A stretch of 64,000 nt of DNA. Source: Rippkaea orientalis PCC 8801 (lineage in GTDB: Bacteria; Cyanobacteriota; Cyanobacteriia; Cyanobacteriales; Microcystaceae). Within the stretch, counting starts at the first letter, position 1. Each line of letters starts with the position of its first letter. Location: NCBI RefSeq assembly GCF_000021805.1, contig NC_011726.1, forward strand, positions 3,876,097 through 3,940,096. Reading direction: 5' to 3'. The notes below the pieces were generated by a model. It had not been told where the DNA came from, searched no databases, and saw only the letters and a list, made by a program, of their open reading frames with translations. Positions 9,313 to 18,898 of this stretch are shown one piece after another. A program made the position numbers and the translations under genes.

Positions 9313-12156
9313 TTACCCTTTAAGCTTACGATATAAACGTAGGATGATTTTTTCTAATTCAACCCAAACAAACATTATACTACTAAACAGTAAACAGATA
9401 ATTAACTGTTGTTGGGTTAAAATTTCTGTATCAAAGAAATTGCGCAAAAAAGGCACATAAATTAACATTAATTGGAGAATGGTCGTAACAACAACTGCCC
9501 CCCAAAGATAGGGGTTAGAAAGGGGGTTCATTTCGATCGCTAATTGAGTGGTAGAACGAGCAGCGATCGCGTGTCCCATTTGGGCAATACATAGGGTTGT
9601 AAAGACCATAGTTTTCCAACTATCGGGGGTTCCTGATGTTTGCGCTTCATCAAAAGACCACATCATCAAAGAAATACTAACGATCGCAAAAATTAGACCA
9701 ATGCGAACAATATATAACCCCAAACCCCGCGCAAAAATACTTTCTTTGGGACTAAAAGGAGGACGACGCATAATATTAGGATCGGCTGGTTCTACCGCTA
9801 AGGCTAACGCGGGTAAACCATCCGTGACTAAATTCATCCAAAGAATTTGTAAAGGCGTTAAAGGAACCCCCGGAAGACCCAAAATAGGGGCAGCCGCAAT
9901 GGTAATGACTTCGCCGATATTACTGCCCAAAATATACTTAATAAAGTGACGAATATTAGTATAAACGACCCTGCCTTCTTCGGTTGCAGCGACAATAGTA
10001 GCAAAATTATCATCAAGAAGTACCATATCACTCGCCTCCTTGCTAACATCTGTCCCAGTAATACCCATAGCAATACCAATATCAGCTTGTTTCAAGGCCG
10101 GGGCATCATTAACCCCATCCCCCGTCATGGCAACAAATTTGTTCTGTTTCTGTAAAGCGCGGACAATGCGGAGTTTATGTTCTGGGGATACCCTAGCATA
10201 GACACTAATGTGTTCAACTTGTTGCTCTAATTCGTCTTGGGACATTCGTTCTAACATTTGTCCCGTCAGAACGCGATCGCCTTGTTCAGAGATCCCCAAT
10301 TTTTCGGCGATCGCTTGTGCCGTCAGTTGATGATCTCCTGTGATCACCACTGGACGAATACCTGCTTCCCGACATTTAATCACCGCAGCTTTGACTTCTG
10401 GGCGAGGCGCATCCATCATCCCCACTAACCCCAACCAAATTAAGTCTTGTTCGCTAGTTTCATCAGTTCCAGCGTCAGGAATAGCGGAAAGCGGCCTATA
10501 AGCAAAGCCTAACACCCGCAGAGCCTGTTTAGCCATCCCGTTGTTAGCTTCAACCATTTTTGCACGATCTTCTGGGGTCAGGGGATAAACCTGGTCTTTG
10601 AGTTGGTAAGAGTGACAGCGTTGTAGGATTAATTCGGGAGATCCTTTAGTAAACATCAAATAGGGAGCATTTTGAGACGGTATCCACTCTGGCCAGGAGT
10701 TTCCTTGACAAATCGTACTCATTCGCTTGCGTTCAGAGGAAAAGGGAAATTCTCTTACCCGTGGAAATTGACTCTCTAAGTCTGACTGCTTTAAGTCAGC
10801 CTTACCCGCTAAGACTAATAACGCCCCTTCCGTGGGGTCGCCCATAATTTTCCAGTCTCCCTCTTGAAAGCTTAAATGGGCATCATTGCAGAGTACCCCC
10901 GCCATTAATAGGGTGTGAAGTTCTTGATAGTTGTTGAGATTAACGGTTTGATGATCAGTATGAAAAAAAGACCCTGATGGTTCGTATCCGTTGCCTGTGA
11001 TGTGAAAATTGCCTTGTAGGGTTTCTACAGCCTGAATGACCATCTTATTCTGGGTCAGAGTTCCTGTTTTATCCGAACAGATCACGTTAACAGACCCCAA
11101 GGTTTCTACGGCCGGCAGCTTGCGAATGAGGGCGTTACGTTTTACCATGCGTTGAGTCCCTAAAGCGAGAGTGACGGTAATAACCGCAGGTAGCCCTTCA
11201 GGAACCACAGCAACTGCCATACTGAGGGAAATTTCCACTAATTGTTGCAGCATTCCCCAACCCGCTTTCAGGACACCTGCACCAATGACTAACCCAACCA
11301 TGATCAATGATCCTGAAACAAGGATATTGCCTAGATGGGTCATACGCTGTTGGAGGGGAGTGTCTTCGTTTTCCACCGACTGCAACATTTCGGCTATTTT
11401 GCCCAATTCCGTTGTCATTGCCGTGTTGGTGACGATGACTTTTGCCCGTCCTTGGATAATTTCTGTCCCCGTAAAGACCATATTGAGGCGATCGCCTAAG
11501 GTGGTGTCTTCTGGGAGTCCTTCAGCGTGATATTCTTTGGTAACGGCGTGGGCTTCTCCTGTTAAGGCTGCTTCCCGAATTTGCAAGTTAGCAGCTTCGA
11601 GAATTTGTCCGTCAGCGCATAATTGATCTCCTGCTTCTACCAGAATAATGTCTCCAGGGACGAGGGAGGGGGCTTCCACTTCTTGACGTTGACCATCGCG
11701 TATGACTTGAACTTGGGGGGAAGACAGGCGTTTTAGGGCTGCGAGGGCTTTTTCGGCGCGGGTTTCTTGGAGATAGCCTAAGAGTCCATTGAGGAAGACA
11801 ATGGAGAAAATAGCAATAGTATCTTTAAAAGGTACACCGCCTTTGCTTGACCCTTGCTGTAATTGCACGATATCTAAGATACCAGAGATGATAGCTACTA
11901 CGATCAGCATGATTAACATGACGTTGGTAAACTGATCGAGGAGTATTTGCCAGTTACTGCGGCCGGCAGTTTCTTCAATTTCGTTGAGGCCGTAGTGTTG
12001 TTGACGTTGACTGACGGCTTCTGCGCTTAATCCAGTTTCAGGGTTAGTTTGAAGTAATTCTAGGGTATTCTGGGGAGAGTAGGTATACCAGGGTTGATGC
12101 TGTTGCGGTAAAGTATGGGCAGAGTAGGTAGAGGTCATATTCACGTCAGAAGTCAT
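9313..12156 (-). CDS. P-type cation-transporting ATPase (PacL/PMR1-like, Ca2+ type)
   Basis: A 947-residue P2-type ATPase that should pump a cation, most likely Ca2+, out of the cytosol. Order of domains: N-terminal cation ATPase domain ([12 protein letters not shown]), first membrane pair, actuator domain with TGEA at 199-202, VPEGLPA in helix M4 (~318), phosphorylation site [10 protein letters not shown] with Asp362, nucleotide-binding domain, the TGDGVND hinge motif, and C-terminal helices with [13 protein letters not shown]. All P-type catalytic motifs are intact. VPEGLP and NLVTDGLPA fit the Ca2+ and Mn2+ members rather than heavy-metal (CPx) pumps, but ion specificity is not proven. ATG codons occur at residues 1 and 7. 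It leads a possible two-gene unit with msrP. Confidence 0.93.
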   Translation of the reverse strand: MTSDVNMTSTYSAHTLPQQHQPWYTYSPQNTLELLQTNPETGLSAEAVSQRQQHYGLNEIEETAGRSNWQILLDQFTNVMLIMLIVVAIISGILDIVQLQQGSSKGGVPFKDTIAIFSIVFLNGLLGYLQETRAEKALAALKRLSSPQVQVIRDGQRQEVEAPSLVPGDIILVEAGDQLCADGQILEAANLQIREAALTGEAHAVTKEYHAEGLPEDTTLGDRLNMVFTGTEIIQGRAKVIVTNTAMTTELGKIAEMLQSVENEDTPLQQRMTHLGNILVSGSLIMVGLVIGAGVLKAGWGMLQQLVEISLSMAVAVVPEGLPAVITVTLALGTQRMVKRNALIRKLPAVETLGSVNVICSDKTGTLTQNKMVIQAVETLQGNFHITGNGYEPSGSFFHTDHQTVNLNNYQELHTLLMAGVLCNDAHLSFQEGDWKIMGDPTEGALLVLAGKADLKQSDLESQFPRVREFPFSSERKRMSTICQGNSWPEWIPSQNAPYLMFTKGSPELILQRCHSYQLKDQVYPLTPEDRAKMVEANNGMAKQALRVLGFAYRPLSAIPDAGTDETSEQDLIWLGLVGMMDAPRPEVKAAVIKCREAGIRPVVITGDHQLTAQAIAEKLGISEQGDRVLTGQMLERMSQDELEQQVEHISVYARVSPEHKLRIVRALQKQNKFVAMTGDGVNDAPALKQADIGIAMGITGTDVSKEASDMVLLDDNFATIVAATEEGRVVYTNIRHFIKYILGSNIGEVITIAAAPILGLPGVPLTPLQILWMNLVTDGLPALALAVEPADPNIMRRPPFSPKESIFARGLGLYIVRIGLIFAIVSISLMMWSFDEAQTSGTPDSWKTMVFTTLCIAQMGHAIAARSTTQLAIEMNPLSNPYLWGAVVVTTILQLMLIYVPFLRNFFDTEILTQQQLIICLLFSSIMFVWVELEKIILRLYRKLKG

Positions 12157-12663
12157 CCAGACAGAGGCCAGATGTTTGACCTCATGGTTCGATCTTACTG
12201 TGAACTCCTGGCAATGTTACCAACTTAGCAGCAATTCGTAAAATATAAGTTAATCTACTTATTTTTTAAACGGTGTACAAAGCAGCTTTTTTGTTATGGA
12301 TATCAATTGAATCCAAAGCTTAGGATATGATTGCTAATTATCAATACTAGCTTAAAATTCTGAACCAAATAAACCAAAAGCACAAAGCAGCAAATAAAAC
12401 AGAAATAAATCCAAACAATTCGCCTCTAAATAGGAAAAATCCCAAAATAATGAGAATCGGGAAGACAAATCTCATGAATTCGCTAGTCTTGATCATAGAA
12501 TGAGCATCATGATACTTAGTTATCCAGAATAATCCTAAATCTAATGATCGTCAATAGATTAATGCTATGTGTGTTCTCTTTTAGTCAAATTTTTGGATAA
12601 TAATGCCTATTAAGACAATTTTTATCTAAAAAAAACAGACTTAGGGAACTGGTTATCAAGCTT
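12157..12663. other. intergenic stretch, mostly featureless
   Basis: AT-rich spacer between the ATPase start and the broken higA gene. Apart from the tentative 49-codon membrane peptide at 12347-12496, I see no gene, RNA or strong repeat. The ATPase promoter should lie in 12157-12346, but no convincing -35/-10 pair can be picked by eye. Confidence 0.5.
12347..12496 (-). CDS. possible small two-helix membrane peptide (49 aa)
   Basis: Minus-strand ATG at 12496 opens 49 codons to TAG at 12347-12349. The product begins MIKTSEFMRF, then has two hydrophobic stretches (VFPILIILGFFLF and FGFISVLFAALCFWFIWF) separated by a charged turn RGEL. This is the pattern of a small hairpin membrane protein. 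The charge placement argues for a coding role. There is no clear Shine-Dalgarno sequence and no family match that I recognise, so it could be a chance open frame or the tail of a decayed gene. Confidence 0.35.
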   Translation of the reverse strand: MIKTSEFMRFVFPILIILGFFLFRGELFGFISVLFAALCFWFIWFRILS

Positions 12664-13061
12664 TTATCTAGGTAAAAAAGCAGCCGCCGGAATATGGAAA
12701 AATTCGGCTAGTTCCTGGATATGTCTTAGGGTTAATTTCCGTTTTTCGTATAAGATTTCAGAAACAATTAACTCGCTTTTAAAGATAGAAACTAAGTCTT
12801 TTTGTTTTAAGTTAAGTTCTTCAATTAACGCTTTTAAGAGTTCGACTCCATAATATCTTCGAGGGTTTCTTGGGTATTCTCATATTCATAAATTAATGTT
12901 CCCAAAACATTCAGGTAGTCTCGTTTATCTTGACTTAATTTTGCTTTATCCAACAAAGCATCAACCACTTTTTGAGTCGCTTCTAATTGTGCCTCAGAAG
13001 CAATAGGACGAAGGGGAAAGGTTTTGAGTAATTCGAGATAATTATCATTCGTGGCTAACAT
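12664..13061 (-). pseudogene. HigA-type antitoxin gene, frameshifted
   Basis: Translation from ATG 13061 gives MLATNDNYLELL..., the helical N-terminal part of HigA antitoxins that come with an upstream higB, and runs into a stop at 12834. Shifting the frame near 12840 restores the rest: YGVELLKALIEELNLKQKDL, then FKSELIVSEILYEKRKLTLRHIQELAEFF and FHIPAAAFL, a normal XRE-type helix-turn-helix ending in TAA at 12664-12666. One base change therefore separates the dimerisation part from the DNA-binding part. The upstream toxin gene is also broken (13067-13141), so the system should be inactive. The truncated 75-residue product could still be made. Confidence 0.8.
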
Positions 13062-13066
13062 AGTTA

Positions 13067-13141
13067 TTATTGATACCAAGGATCATTTTTCCATTTTTCT
13101 TTGTCATAGTCTTTATGGGTCAGAATATCCCAGACCCATCT
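13067..13141 (-). pseudogene. HigB-type toxin, C-terminal remnant
   Basis: Just upstream of higA, the minus strand reads VWDILTHKDYDKEKWKND followed by PWYQ and TAA (13069-13067). THKDYDK near the C-terminus is typical of HigB mRNA-interferase toxins, and a 5-base gap to the antitoxin ATG is the usual higB-higA spacing. Upstream of about 13141 the similarity ends in a repeat-rich AT stretch, so the body of the toxin is gone. The repeat region at 13142-13366 may have replaced it. Confidence 0.65.
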
Positions 13142-13447
13142 TAAACCTCATACAAGTTTTTAAAAAGCACAGTTAATTTTTAAAAACTCATACCTTGTAC
13201 CTCAAAGCTTGTAGGGTGGGCAAATCGAGATTATTCAGTTTAGAAATATTAACTTATTAAAATTTGCCCACCCTACTACTACTACTTACTACTACACTGT
13301 ACCTCACCAGTATGGGAACTCCTATAAAAGTTTTTAAAAACCGTAGTTAGTTTTTAAAAACAAATGGAAGGTTTCACCAACGAAATCCCATAAGCTGTTG
13401 TGCACTTAAACTCGGCATAGTTGAAATCACCAAAAATCGTCTCCCCC
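13142..13447. repeat. repeat-rich spacer: direct repeats flanking a long hairpin
   Basis: No gene is seen here. A ~34-bp imperfect direct repeat occurs at 13154-13188 and 13328-13361; each copy has the palindromic core TTTTTAAAAA twice. Between them lies a perfect 15-bp inverted repeat (GTAGGGTGGGCAAAT at 13211-13225 and its complement at 13262-13276, loop 36 bases), followed by a run of CTA/ACT triplets (13273-13298). The stem sequence recurs downstream of gltB (43000-43024). The structure resembles a small non-autonomous element or repetitive extragenic palindrome. Confidence 0.7.
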
Positions 13448-15592
13448 TCACCCCATCTCCACCTCAGTCGAACCATTCACCAAAGTCAATAAAGGACCTG
13501 TCTGTTCGGTTCCTTTAACGCTGAGATCGCTGTGGCACAAAAAGACTTTCTCCCCAACCCGTCCTAGTAAGTCTCTCAGAATACGCTTTAAACGCGCCTG
13601 ATCCGCCTCAAATTCATCTTCAGGAGTAAGAGTTCGTCCTGACCATTCCCGCAGAAATAAGGGAGCTCCAAAGAGTTGTGACGCGCCACCTTTTTCCCAT
13701 AAACTCGAAGACGCATCTAGCCAAAATTGCCAACGGTGAGCACTTCTTAAAGAACGGTATTGGAAAATGGTTGCTAGGGTGACAAATCCTGGTTTTTTGC
13801 CTAAATAACGCACTGGACGAGGATTAGCCGTAATCGTTCCTCGACGCAATAATTGAATAAACTCGATGAGGGTTTCCCGTGGTGGGGGTGGGTTGGGGGT
13901 ATGTTGTCGAATACGGCGATCAACTTGCCAAAAATGTTGTGCGGTTTCTGTCAATTCGCGTAACGCAGCGAGTTGATTGTAGGGTAAATAGGCTCCTGTT
14001 CCGATAAACCGCTTAATCGCTTTATCTAGGACGGTTATGGGGCTGATTAGCTCATTTTTTTGTAATTCGCTTTGGTTTACTTCGATCCATTGCCGAATTT
14101 CTAGATACGCTTTGGTGGCACGGTGTCCCAAGCGATCCCAACGAGAAAAGACTTCTACGGGTAATAGCTTTGGCTTTTCTGGGTTGATTTGGTAACAATA
14201 ATCGGCAATTAAGCCGGATCTAACGGGATCGATCGCCGGAATTAATTTTTTTGACCCTGGATCAGGTTCTTGACTCAAAATAGTCAGCATTTCGGCAATA
14301 TCATCGGCTAAAATCAGTCTTCCTAACCCTGGATAGACTAATCCTAATAATGATAATAACCCTCGAACCAAAGGAGAACTAATGAGCGATCGCTGTTCAT
14401 TGAGGGGTTGAATGGGAACTCCGGCGGCGGAAATAATCTCAATCAAGGTATAACGAGCGATTTCGTCTAATCCTGGGGCAATAATAGCGATTTCTTCGGG
14501 TAATACTTCTCCTTCTTGGACTGCTTTGATAATTAATTCTGCGGTTTGACGCAATAATTCAGCACGGGAGATGGTTTGGAGGGATTGGATGAAATTGGGT
14601 AATTTTTCGATTTCTAGGGGATCAGTGGCTAATTTTACCAGTAAATCTCCCCAGTCGGTGGCAAGTCCTGGGGGTAGAGGTAAGGACTCTACACGACAGC
14701 GAGAGGTCAATTGAGACAAATAAGCGGGATCTGCGTTCATTCCCAGGCGAATTTGACCGTTAGGATTGTAAGTAAACACCCCATAGACCCCATGATCGAG
14801 TAAAAAGTTAAATAAGTCTTTAGTAATGGCTGGATAATCATCCACATCATCGGCAAAAATGGCTTGATAGCGACTGATTAAATGTTGTTGATAGTTAGGA
14901 TTAACTAATAAATATCGCCAATAAAGGGTAGATATAAGTCCATAACTGAGTAAACCTCGTTCTAAACACCACTTTTGCCAGTCTAAGATTAGTTTTCCTC
15001 GGAGTTGCGCTAGACTACTATCAAGACTTTCAGGGTCATTTGACCAGTCTAAAGCTTGTTCATTTTCTGCTAATCCTTGTTCTAGAATATAGGGGATATC
15101 TTCAGCCTGAAGACCACTTGATCCAGCTAACTGCAATAAATCTAGGGTTTGACGGACAAAACGAGACTCACTGGTTCGGGTTAGGGAAAACTGTCCTTGT
15201 TCTAACTGCGACCGCCACAGTTGAGTGGCTAATTCCTGTTCGGTTTCTGGACGCAATAACAAAGGAAATTGAGCTTTTAGGTGGAGTTCTTCAAATAAAA
15301 GCGGCCAAAAAAGGACAATTTCATCAGAAATAAACCCTAGAGGCGTTTTACAAATCACTGGGTAACTTCCTCGAACGGAAAGGGATAATTGATCGGCCAA
15401 TTCCCGTCGATTATCGTCATTAGCTGATAAAACTAAGAGGGATGAAGCTAACTGTTGACTAACAGCGTTATCTGAGGAAATTGCTAAAGGGGAATCATGT
15501 TTTTGACTTACCCAATGACGAAATTCCTGAATGAGTCGCGTTGTCTTTCCACTACGGGTTGTGCCTTCAATCCAAAGAGGTTTTTTATCCAC
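13448..15592 (-). CDS. UvrD/AddB-like superfamily 1 helicase-type protein without visible nuclease domain
   Basis: The 714-residue protein starts with a P-loop at residues 10-18 (GTTRSGKTT) and has a Walker B-like FADDVDDYP near residue 245. Later segments (EEIAIIAPGLDEIARY, PLNEQRSLISSPLVRGLLSL) match the helicase 2A region of UvrD, RecB and AddB-like proteins. The last segment, VFLCHSDLSVKGTEQTGPLL, sits where motif VI belongs but is not canonical; AddB/RecC-type subunits show similar drift. No RecB-like nuclease or Fe-S cysteine set is visible at the C-terminus. It is annotated in related cyanobacteria under vague names. A role in DNA end processing is inferred. It is divergent from pxcA. 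Confidence 0.7.
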   Translation of the reverse strand: MDKKPLWIEGTTRSGKTTRLIQEFRHWVSQKHDSPLAISSDNAVSQQLASSLLVLSANDDNRRELADQLSLSVRGSYPVICKTPLGFISDEIVLFWPLLFEELHLKAQFPLLLRPETEQELATQLWRSQLEQGQFSLTRTSESRFVRQTLDLLQLAGSSGLQAEDIPYILEQGLAENEQALDWSNDPESLDSSLAQLRGKLILDWQKWCLERGLLSYGLISTLYWRYLLVNPNYQQHLISRYQAIFADDVDDYPAITKDLFNFLLDHGVYGVFTYNPNGQIRLGMNADPAYLSQLTSRCRVESLPLPPGLATDWGDLLVKLATDPLEIEKLPNFIQSLQTISRAELLRQTAELIIKAVQEGEVLPEEIAIIAPGLDEIARYTLIEIISAAGVPIQPLNEQRSLISSPLVRGLLSLLGLVYPGLGRLILADDIAEMLTILSQEPDPGSKKLIPAIDPVRSGLIADYCYQINPEKPKLLPVEVFSRWDRLGHRATKAYLEIRQWIEVNQSELQKNELISPITVLDKAIKRFIGTGAYLPYNQLAALRELTETAQHFWQVDRRIRQHTPNPPPPRETLIEFIQLLRRGTITANPRPVRYLGKKPGFVTLATIFQYRSLRSAHRWQFWLDASSSLWEKGGASQLFGAPLFLREWSGRTLTPEDEFEADQARLKRILRDLLGRVGEKVFLCHSDLSVKGTEQTGPLLTLVNGSTEVEMG

Positions 15593-15666
15593 AGATACTC
15601 CCTAATCTAATTTGTTAATATATCATAGACAATCGTGTTTTTTTCTCACTAGACGTTCCCGTTACC

Positions 15667-17013
15667 ATGAAACTGAAATCCCTTATTAAAAGTACCTCAG
15701 ATTGGTTTTCATCAACTCCTGAAAGAGCTTTAAATCGAGCCTATAAATCGGCTTTAAAGATTCAAGAGATTGAAACTAAACATTTTCGGGGTCAGAAAGT
15801 CTCTAGAGAGAATGCTGACTATGGCGCAAGTGTGATTACTTATTTTGAAACTGAAGTTCAAAGCTACTTGCAAAAAATCAATATGGAACTAACGGTTTTT
15901 AAAGCAAGTCGCCTTTTTTTGAGTTTATCAAATTTACAAGATACAGAGAATAATTTAGGAACGGGAAAAGTTAAATCGGAGCAAGAAACAACAGCTATTA
16001 TTATTTTTGATAAGCTTAAATTTATTGATGAAGTAATTGCTAAATATAAATCTAACGCAATAGAAAAAAACGTCTCTAATAATGTAGCAATTATTGCTGC
16101 TTCTGAGAGAAACCCCGAAGTTACTAACAGCGCACCCTCCGGTAAAAAATCGACCAAAGTTAAAGACCAGGGAGTAAAAAATAAGACAATTAATTTTGAA
16201 TCTGCTTCACAAAAGACTGGAGTGTTACCCCGATCTTTTATGAATACCTTGAACAAAATTAAGCAAGAAATTGATCCAAAATCAGGAGAAAGCGAAGAAC
16301 AAGTTTTAACTAAATATCGTAAATCTCGTTATCGAACAGCTTTGTCAATCAAATTTATTTTACTCTTAATTATTATTCCTTTGCTGATTCATCAATTAAC
16401 GAAAACTTTCTTTCTCATTCCCGTTGTTGAACAATATTTTAGTCGTCATGAACAAGTGATTTTTATCAACCGAGACTTAGAAGACGAAGCGTTAGAGGAA
16501 TTACAACATTATGAAGAAACGCTACATTTTAGGGGGTTAATTGGCCTAGGTCCAGAATTAAGTCCTGAAAAAATCGAACAAGAGGTCAAACAGAAAGCAG
16601 GAGAAATTACTGAAGAATATCGTCGGCACGGTATTGATTCAATTGCTAACATTTTTGCTGATTTATTTTCCTTTATTGCTTTTGTTCTTGTTCTAGTCAA
16701 TAGTAAGAAAGAAATTGAGGTAGTTAAATCATTTTTGGATGAAATTCTCTATGGGTTAAGTGATCCAGCTAAAGCATTTTTGATTATTTTGTTTACCGAT
16801 ATGTTCGTCGGTTTCCACTCTCCCCACGGTTGGGAAGTTATCCTAGAAGGGGTTGCACATCATTTTGGGCTCCCCGAAAATCGAGAGTTTAATTTCCTAT
16901 TTATTGCTACTTTTCCCGTTATCTTGGATACCGTTTTAAAATATTGGATTTTCCGCTACCTCAACCGCATTTCTCCTTCTGCTGTAGCAACCTATAAAAA
17001 TATGAATGAATAA
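15667..17013 (+). CDS. pxcA: proton extrusion protein PxcA (PcxA/CemA family)
   Basis: A 448-residue homologue of PxcA, needed for light-dependent proton extrusion in cyanobacteria and related to chloroplast CemA. The N-terminal ~200 residues are soluble and contain a variable Ser/Lys-rich linker (~135-180). The C-terminal half has about four membrane helices: FILLLIIIPLLIHQLT (~230), FSFIAFVLVLVNSKKEIEVV (~340), a stretch within DPAKAFLIILFTDMFVGFHS, and FLFIATFPVILDTVLKYWIF. GFHSPHGWE and LDTVLKYWIFRYLNR are highly conserved family signatures. It is a single gene with its own upstream region, divergent from the helicase-like gene 74 bases away. Confidence 0.93.
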   Translation: MKLKSLIKSTSDWFSSTPERALNRAYKSALKIQEIETKHFRGQKVSRENADYGASVITYFETEVQSYLQKINMELTVFKASRLFLSLSNLQDTENNLGTGKVKSEQETTAIIIFDKLKFIDEVIAKYKSNAIEKNVSNNVAIIAASERNPEVTNSAPSGKKSTKVKDQGVKNKTINFESASQKTGVLPRSFMNTLNKIKQEIDPKSGESEEQVLTKYRKSRYRTALSIKFILLLIIIPLLIHQLTKTFFLIPVVEQYFSRHEQVIFINRDLEDEALEELQHYEETLHFRGLIGLGPELSPEKIEQEVKQKAGEITEEYRRHGIDSIANIFADLFSFIAFVLVLVNSKKEIEVVKSFLDEILYGLSDPAKAFLIILFTDMFVGFHSPHGWEVILEGVAHHFGLPENREFNFLFIATFPVILDTVLKYWIFRYLNRISPSAVATYKNMNE

Positions 17014-17025
17014 TTAATTAACAGT

Positions 17026-18222
17026 TTACCAGGAGGGAACTTCCGCTAAATAAGAGAGGTAGCGTCTTAATAAGGTTGGATTATCTTGTGTCCATTCAAT
17101 GTTAAACTTAGTGGATAACACCTTCATGGTGTTCTCACAGCTAAACTGTACGTCTTGATTAGTCGAAAAGGGTGGAATGGTCGGATGAAAAAGTAAGGCA
17201 ACTAAAGTCCGCAGTTCCTGACTCACCGACTGTCTAGCTGATTGCTGAACTTCCTTAAACCAAAGACTATAAGGCATCGAGTTCATAGTAGGATAAGTAT
17301 CAAGCATTGTTTTAACAACTTTTGTCCAAGACATTGGTTGGGGTGTAATCAGATGAAAAGCTTGATCAGTTTCGCTGACTAATTCTGAAAGCTCGATAAT
17401 TGAGCGACTGACATAATCAACAGGAGTCATGTAAACAGTTCCTTTAAATTCTGGCACTAAACCAAGCTCAAGGCAAGTCCGTAGCAGAATAGAGAATTTA
17501 TCCTTATTGTTACAGATACCCGTTTCACTATGGCCGGTAATCATTCCAGGTCGGTAAATCCAGGCAAAAAGTCCGCGTTGTGACCCGATATTGATTAACT
17601 GTTCCGCAACCCACTTACTTTGAGGATAACCTTGCTGTAATCCAATGGGTTCTTGTACCCAGAAGCATTCCGCAATTTCTGATTGATTATTGTAAACGCG
17701 AGGACTGAAGACAGAAAGCGTTGAAACATAGTGTACGGCGATCTGTGGTTTAATCGCTGCGAGTCGAAGAATTTCTTCTGTTCCCTTGACGTTAGTCGCT
17801 TTGAGAGTCGAGTAAGGATAGGAGAGATTGAGCCAAGAAGCATTGTGATAGATGACTTCTATCTGTTTACCCAAACTTGCAAAGGCAGCATCGGAAAGTC
17901 CTAACTGAGGTTTGCTTAAGTCGCCAACAACTGGATGTATCCTAAATTCAAAGGCTTTCATCCAGAGATTTTGCGCTTTAAGAGCCTGGCGTAGTTTGAC
18001 TTTCCCTTCATCGGCGTTTGATGCGCGTACTAAGCAATATACTTCAAAAAGAGTGTGTTTGAGCAGATCGTGGAGTAGGTTAGCACCCAGAAAACCCGTT
18101 GCTCCCGTCAAAAATGCTCTCCGTTTAGTCCGTTGTCTAAACGGGGATAGGGGTAGATATTGGATAGATGGATCTAGGTATGCTTCCCGATTTAAGTTAC
18201 CCTTCGCTAAAGAATAGCTCAT
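17026..18222 (-). CDS. stand-alone thioester reductase-domain protein (extended SDR)
   Basis: The 398-residue protein is an extended short-chain dehydrogenase of the thioester reductase type found at the ends of NRPS/PKS and carboxylic acid reductases. These use NADPH to release carrier-protein thioesters as aldehydes or alcohols. NADP-binding GATGFLGANLL is at residues 40-50; the catalytic Tyr-Lys pair is GYPQSKW; RPGMITGHSETG and YMTPVDYVSRSI are family segments. Its N-terminal leader (LDPSIQYLPLSPFR) looks like the linker that precedes this domain in fused proteins. No adenylation or carrier domain is nearby, so it must act on a separately encoded thioester or free CoA ester (inference). 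It follows the ArsR gene by 41 bases on the same strand. Confidence 0.85.
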   Translation of the reverse strand: MSYSLAKGNLNREAYLDPSIQYLPLSPFRQRTKRRAFLTGATGFLGANLLHDLLKHTLFEVYCLVRASNADEGKVKLRQALKAQNLWMKAFEFRIHPVVGDLSKPQLGLSDAAFASLGKQIEVIYHNASWLNLSYPYSTLKATNVKGTEEILRLAAIKPQIAVHYVSTLSVFSPRVYNNQSEIAECFWVQEPIGLQQGYPQSKWVAEQLINIGSQRGLFAWIYRPGMITGHSETGICNNKDKFSILLRTCLELGLVPEFKGTVYMTPVDYVSRSIIELSELVSETDQAFHLITPQPMSWTKVVKTMLDTYPTMNSMPYSLWFKEVQQSARQSVSQELRTLVALLFHPTIPPFSTNQDVQFSCENTMKVLSTKFNIEWTQDNPTLLRRYLSYLAEVPSW

Positions 18223-18263
18223 TTGAAGTACATAAGTGAACGGTGTAATTTTCTGGTGGGATT

Positions 18264-18671
18264 CTAAAACGATTGTTGAAAGACTTTAAGGGACTCTAAC
18301 TGTTGATTTTGTTGCTGTAATTGTGCTGCAATGGAATTACAAACGAGATCGCACAATGGGAAGACTAACGGATTAGCGATCGCATACACAACATTAACTC
18401 CCTGTTGCGTCCGCGTCACAATTCCTGCTTGAGTTAATAATTTTAGGTGTTTAGAGACATTTGCTTGTCCTAACCCCGTAATTTCGATAATTTGGGTGAC
18501 ATTTTTTTCACCGCTTTTGAGAGAACAGACGATCTGTAGACGACTGACTTCAGACAAGACTTTGAAAAAATCCGCAATCATCCCTAAAACAGTCGGAGAG
18601 AATTGGGACATCTCTAAGTCTTCCAATGGAGTCATCCCCATCAGTGATGCCGTGTCGGAAGTTTGAGCCAT
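18264..18671 (-). CDS. ArsR-family transcriptional regulator
   Basis: A 135-residue winged-helix protein. FFKVLSEVSRLQIVCSLKSG, then VTQIIEITGLGQANVSKHLKLLTQAGIV and QGVNVVYAI give the complete ArsR/SmtB helix-turn-helix and wing. The classical metal-binding ELCVCDL site in the recognition region is absent (KNVTQII instead), so arsenic or zinc sensing at that site is unlikely; two Cys in CDLVCNSI near residue 106 might sense metal or redox state. It probably represses its own operon, which includes the thioester reductase 41 bases downstream. No operator palindrome could be confirmed by eye in the 227-base upstream gap. Confidence 0.88.
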   Translation of the reverse strand: MAQTSDTASLMGMTPLEDLEMSQFSPTVLGMIADFFKVLSEVSRLQIVCSLKSGEKNVTQIIEITGLGQANVSKHLKLLTQAGIVTRTQQGVNVVYAIANPLVFPLCDLVCNSIAAQLQQQNQQLESLKVFQQSF

Positions 18672-18898
18672 ATTAGTAGAACAGTTAGTAACTAGATAAT
18701 TATATTAATATCTTGTATTGTAACGTCATTTAACTTTAATTTGCCATATTACCAAATAGTTGTAGGTTAAGGGAAGGTTCAAGGGAATCTTAAAAATTAA
18801 AGTATTCTAGAAAAAATCCCTAATTTATCTTTGGTAGACCTTAAAATATATAGAGTAGATTATTGAACTCAAACCCCTTAAACGAACCCTAAATAATA

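Noticed and set aside
9548-9949. Long open frames on the opposite strand of the cation ATPase, glutamate synthase and helicase-like genes
   Set aside because: These are shadows caused by codon bias of long real genes; they show no domains and no suitable start sites.
15667-17013. DevABC or PxcA as evidence for a heterocyst-forming strain
   Set aside because: DevABC-like exporters and PxcA are also found in unicellular cyanobacteria. No hetR, patS or nif gene lies in the window.
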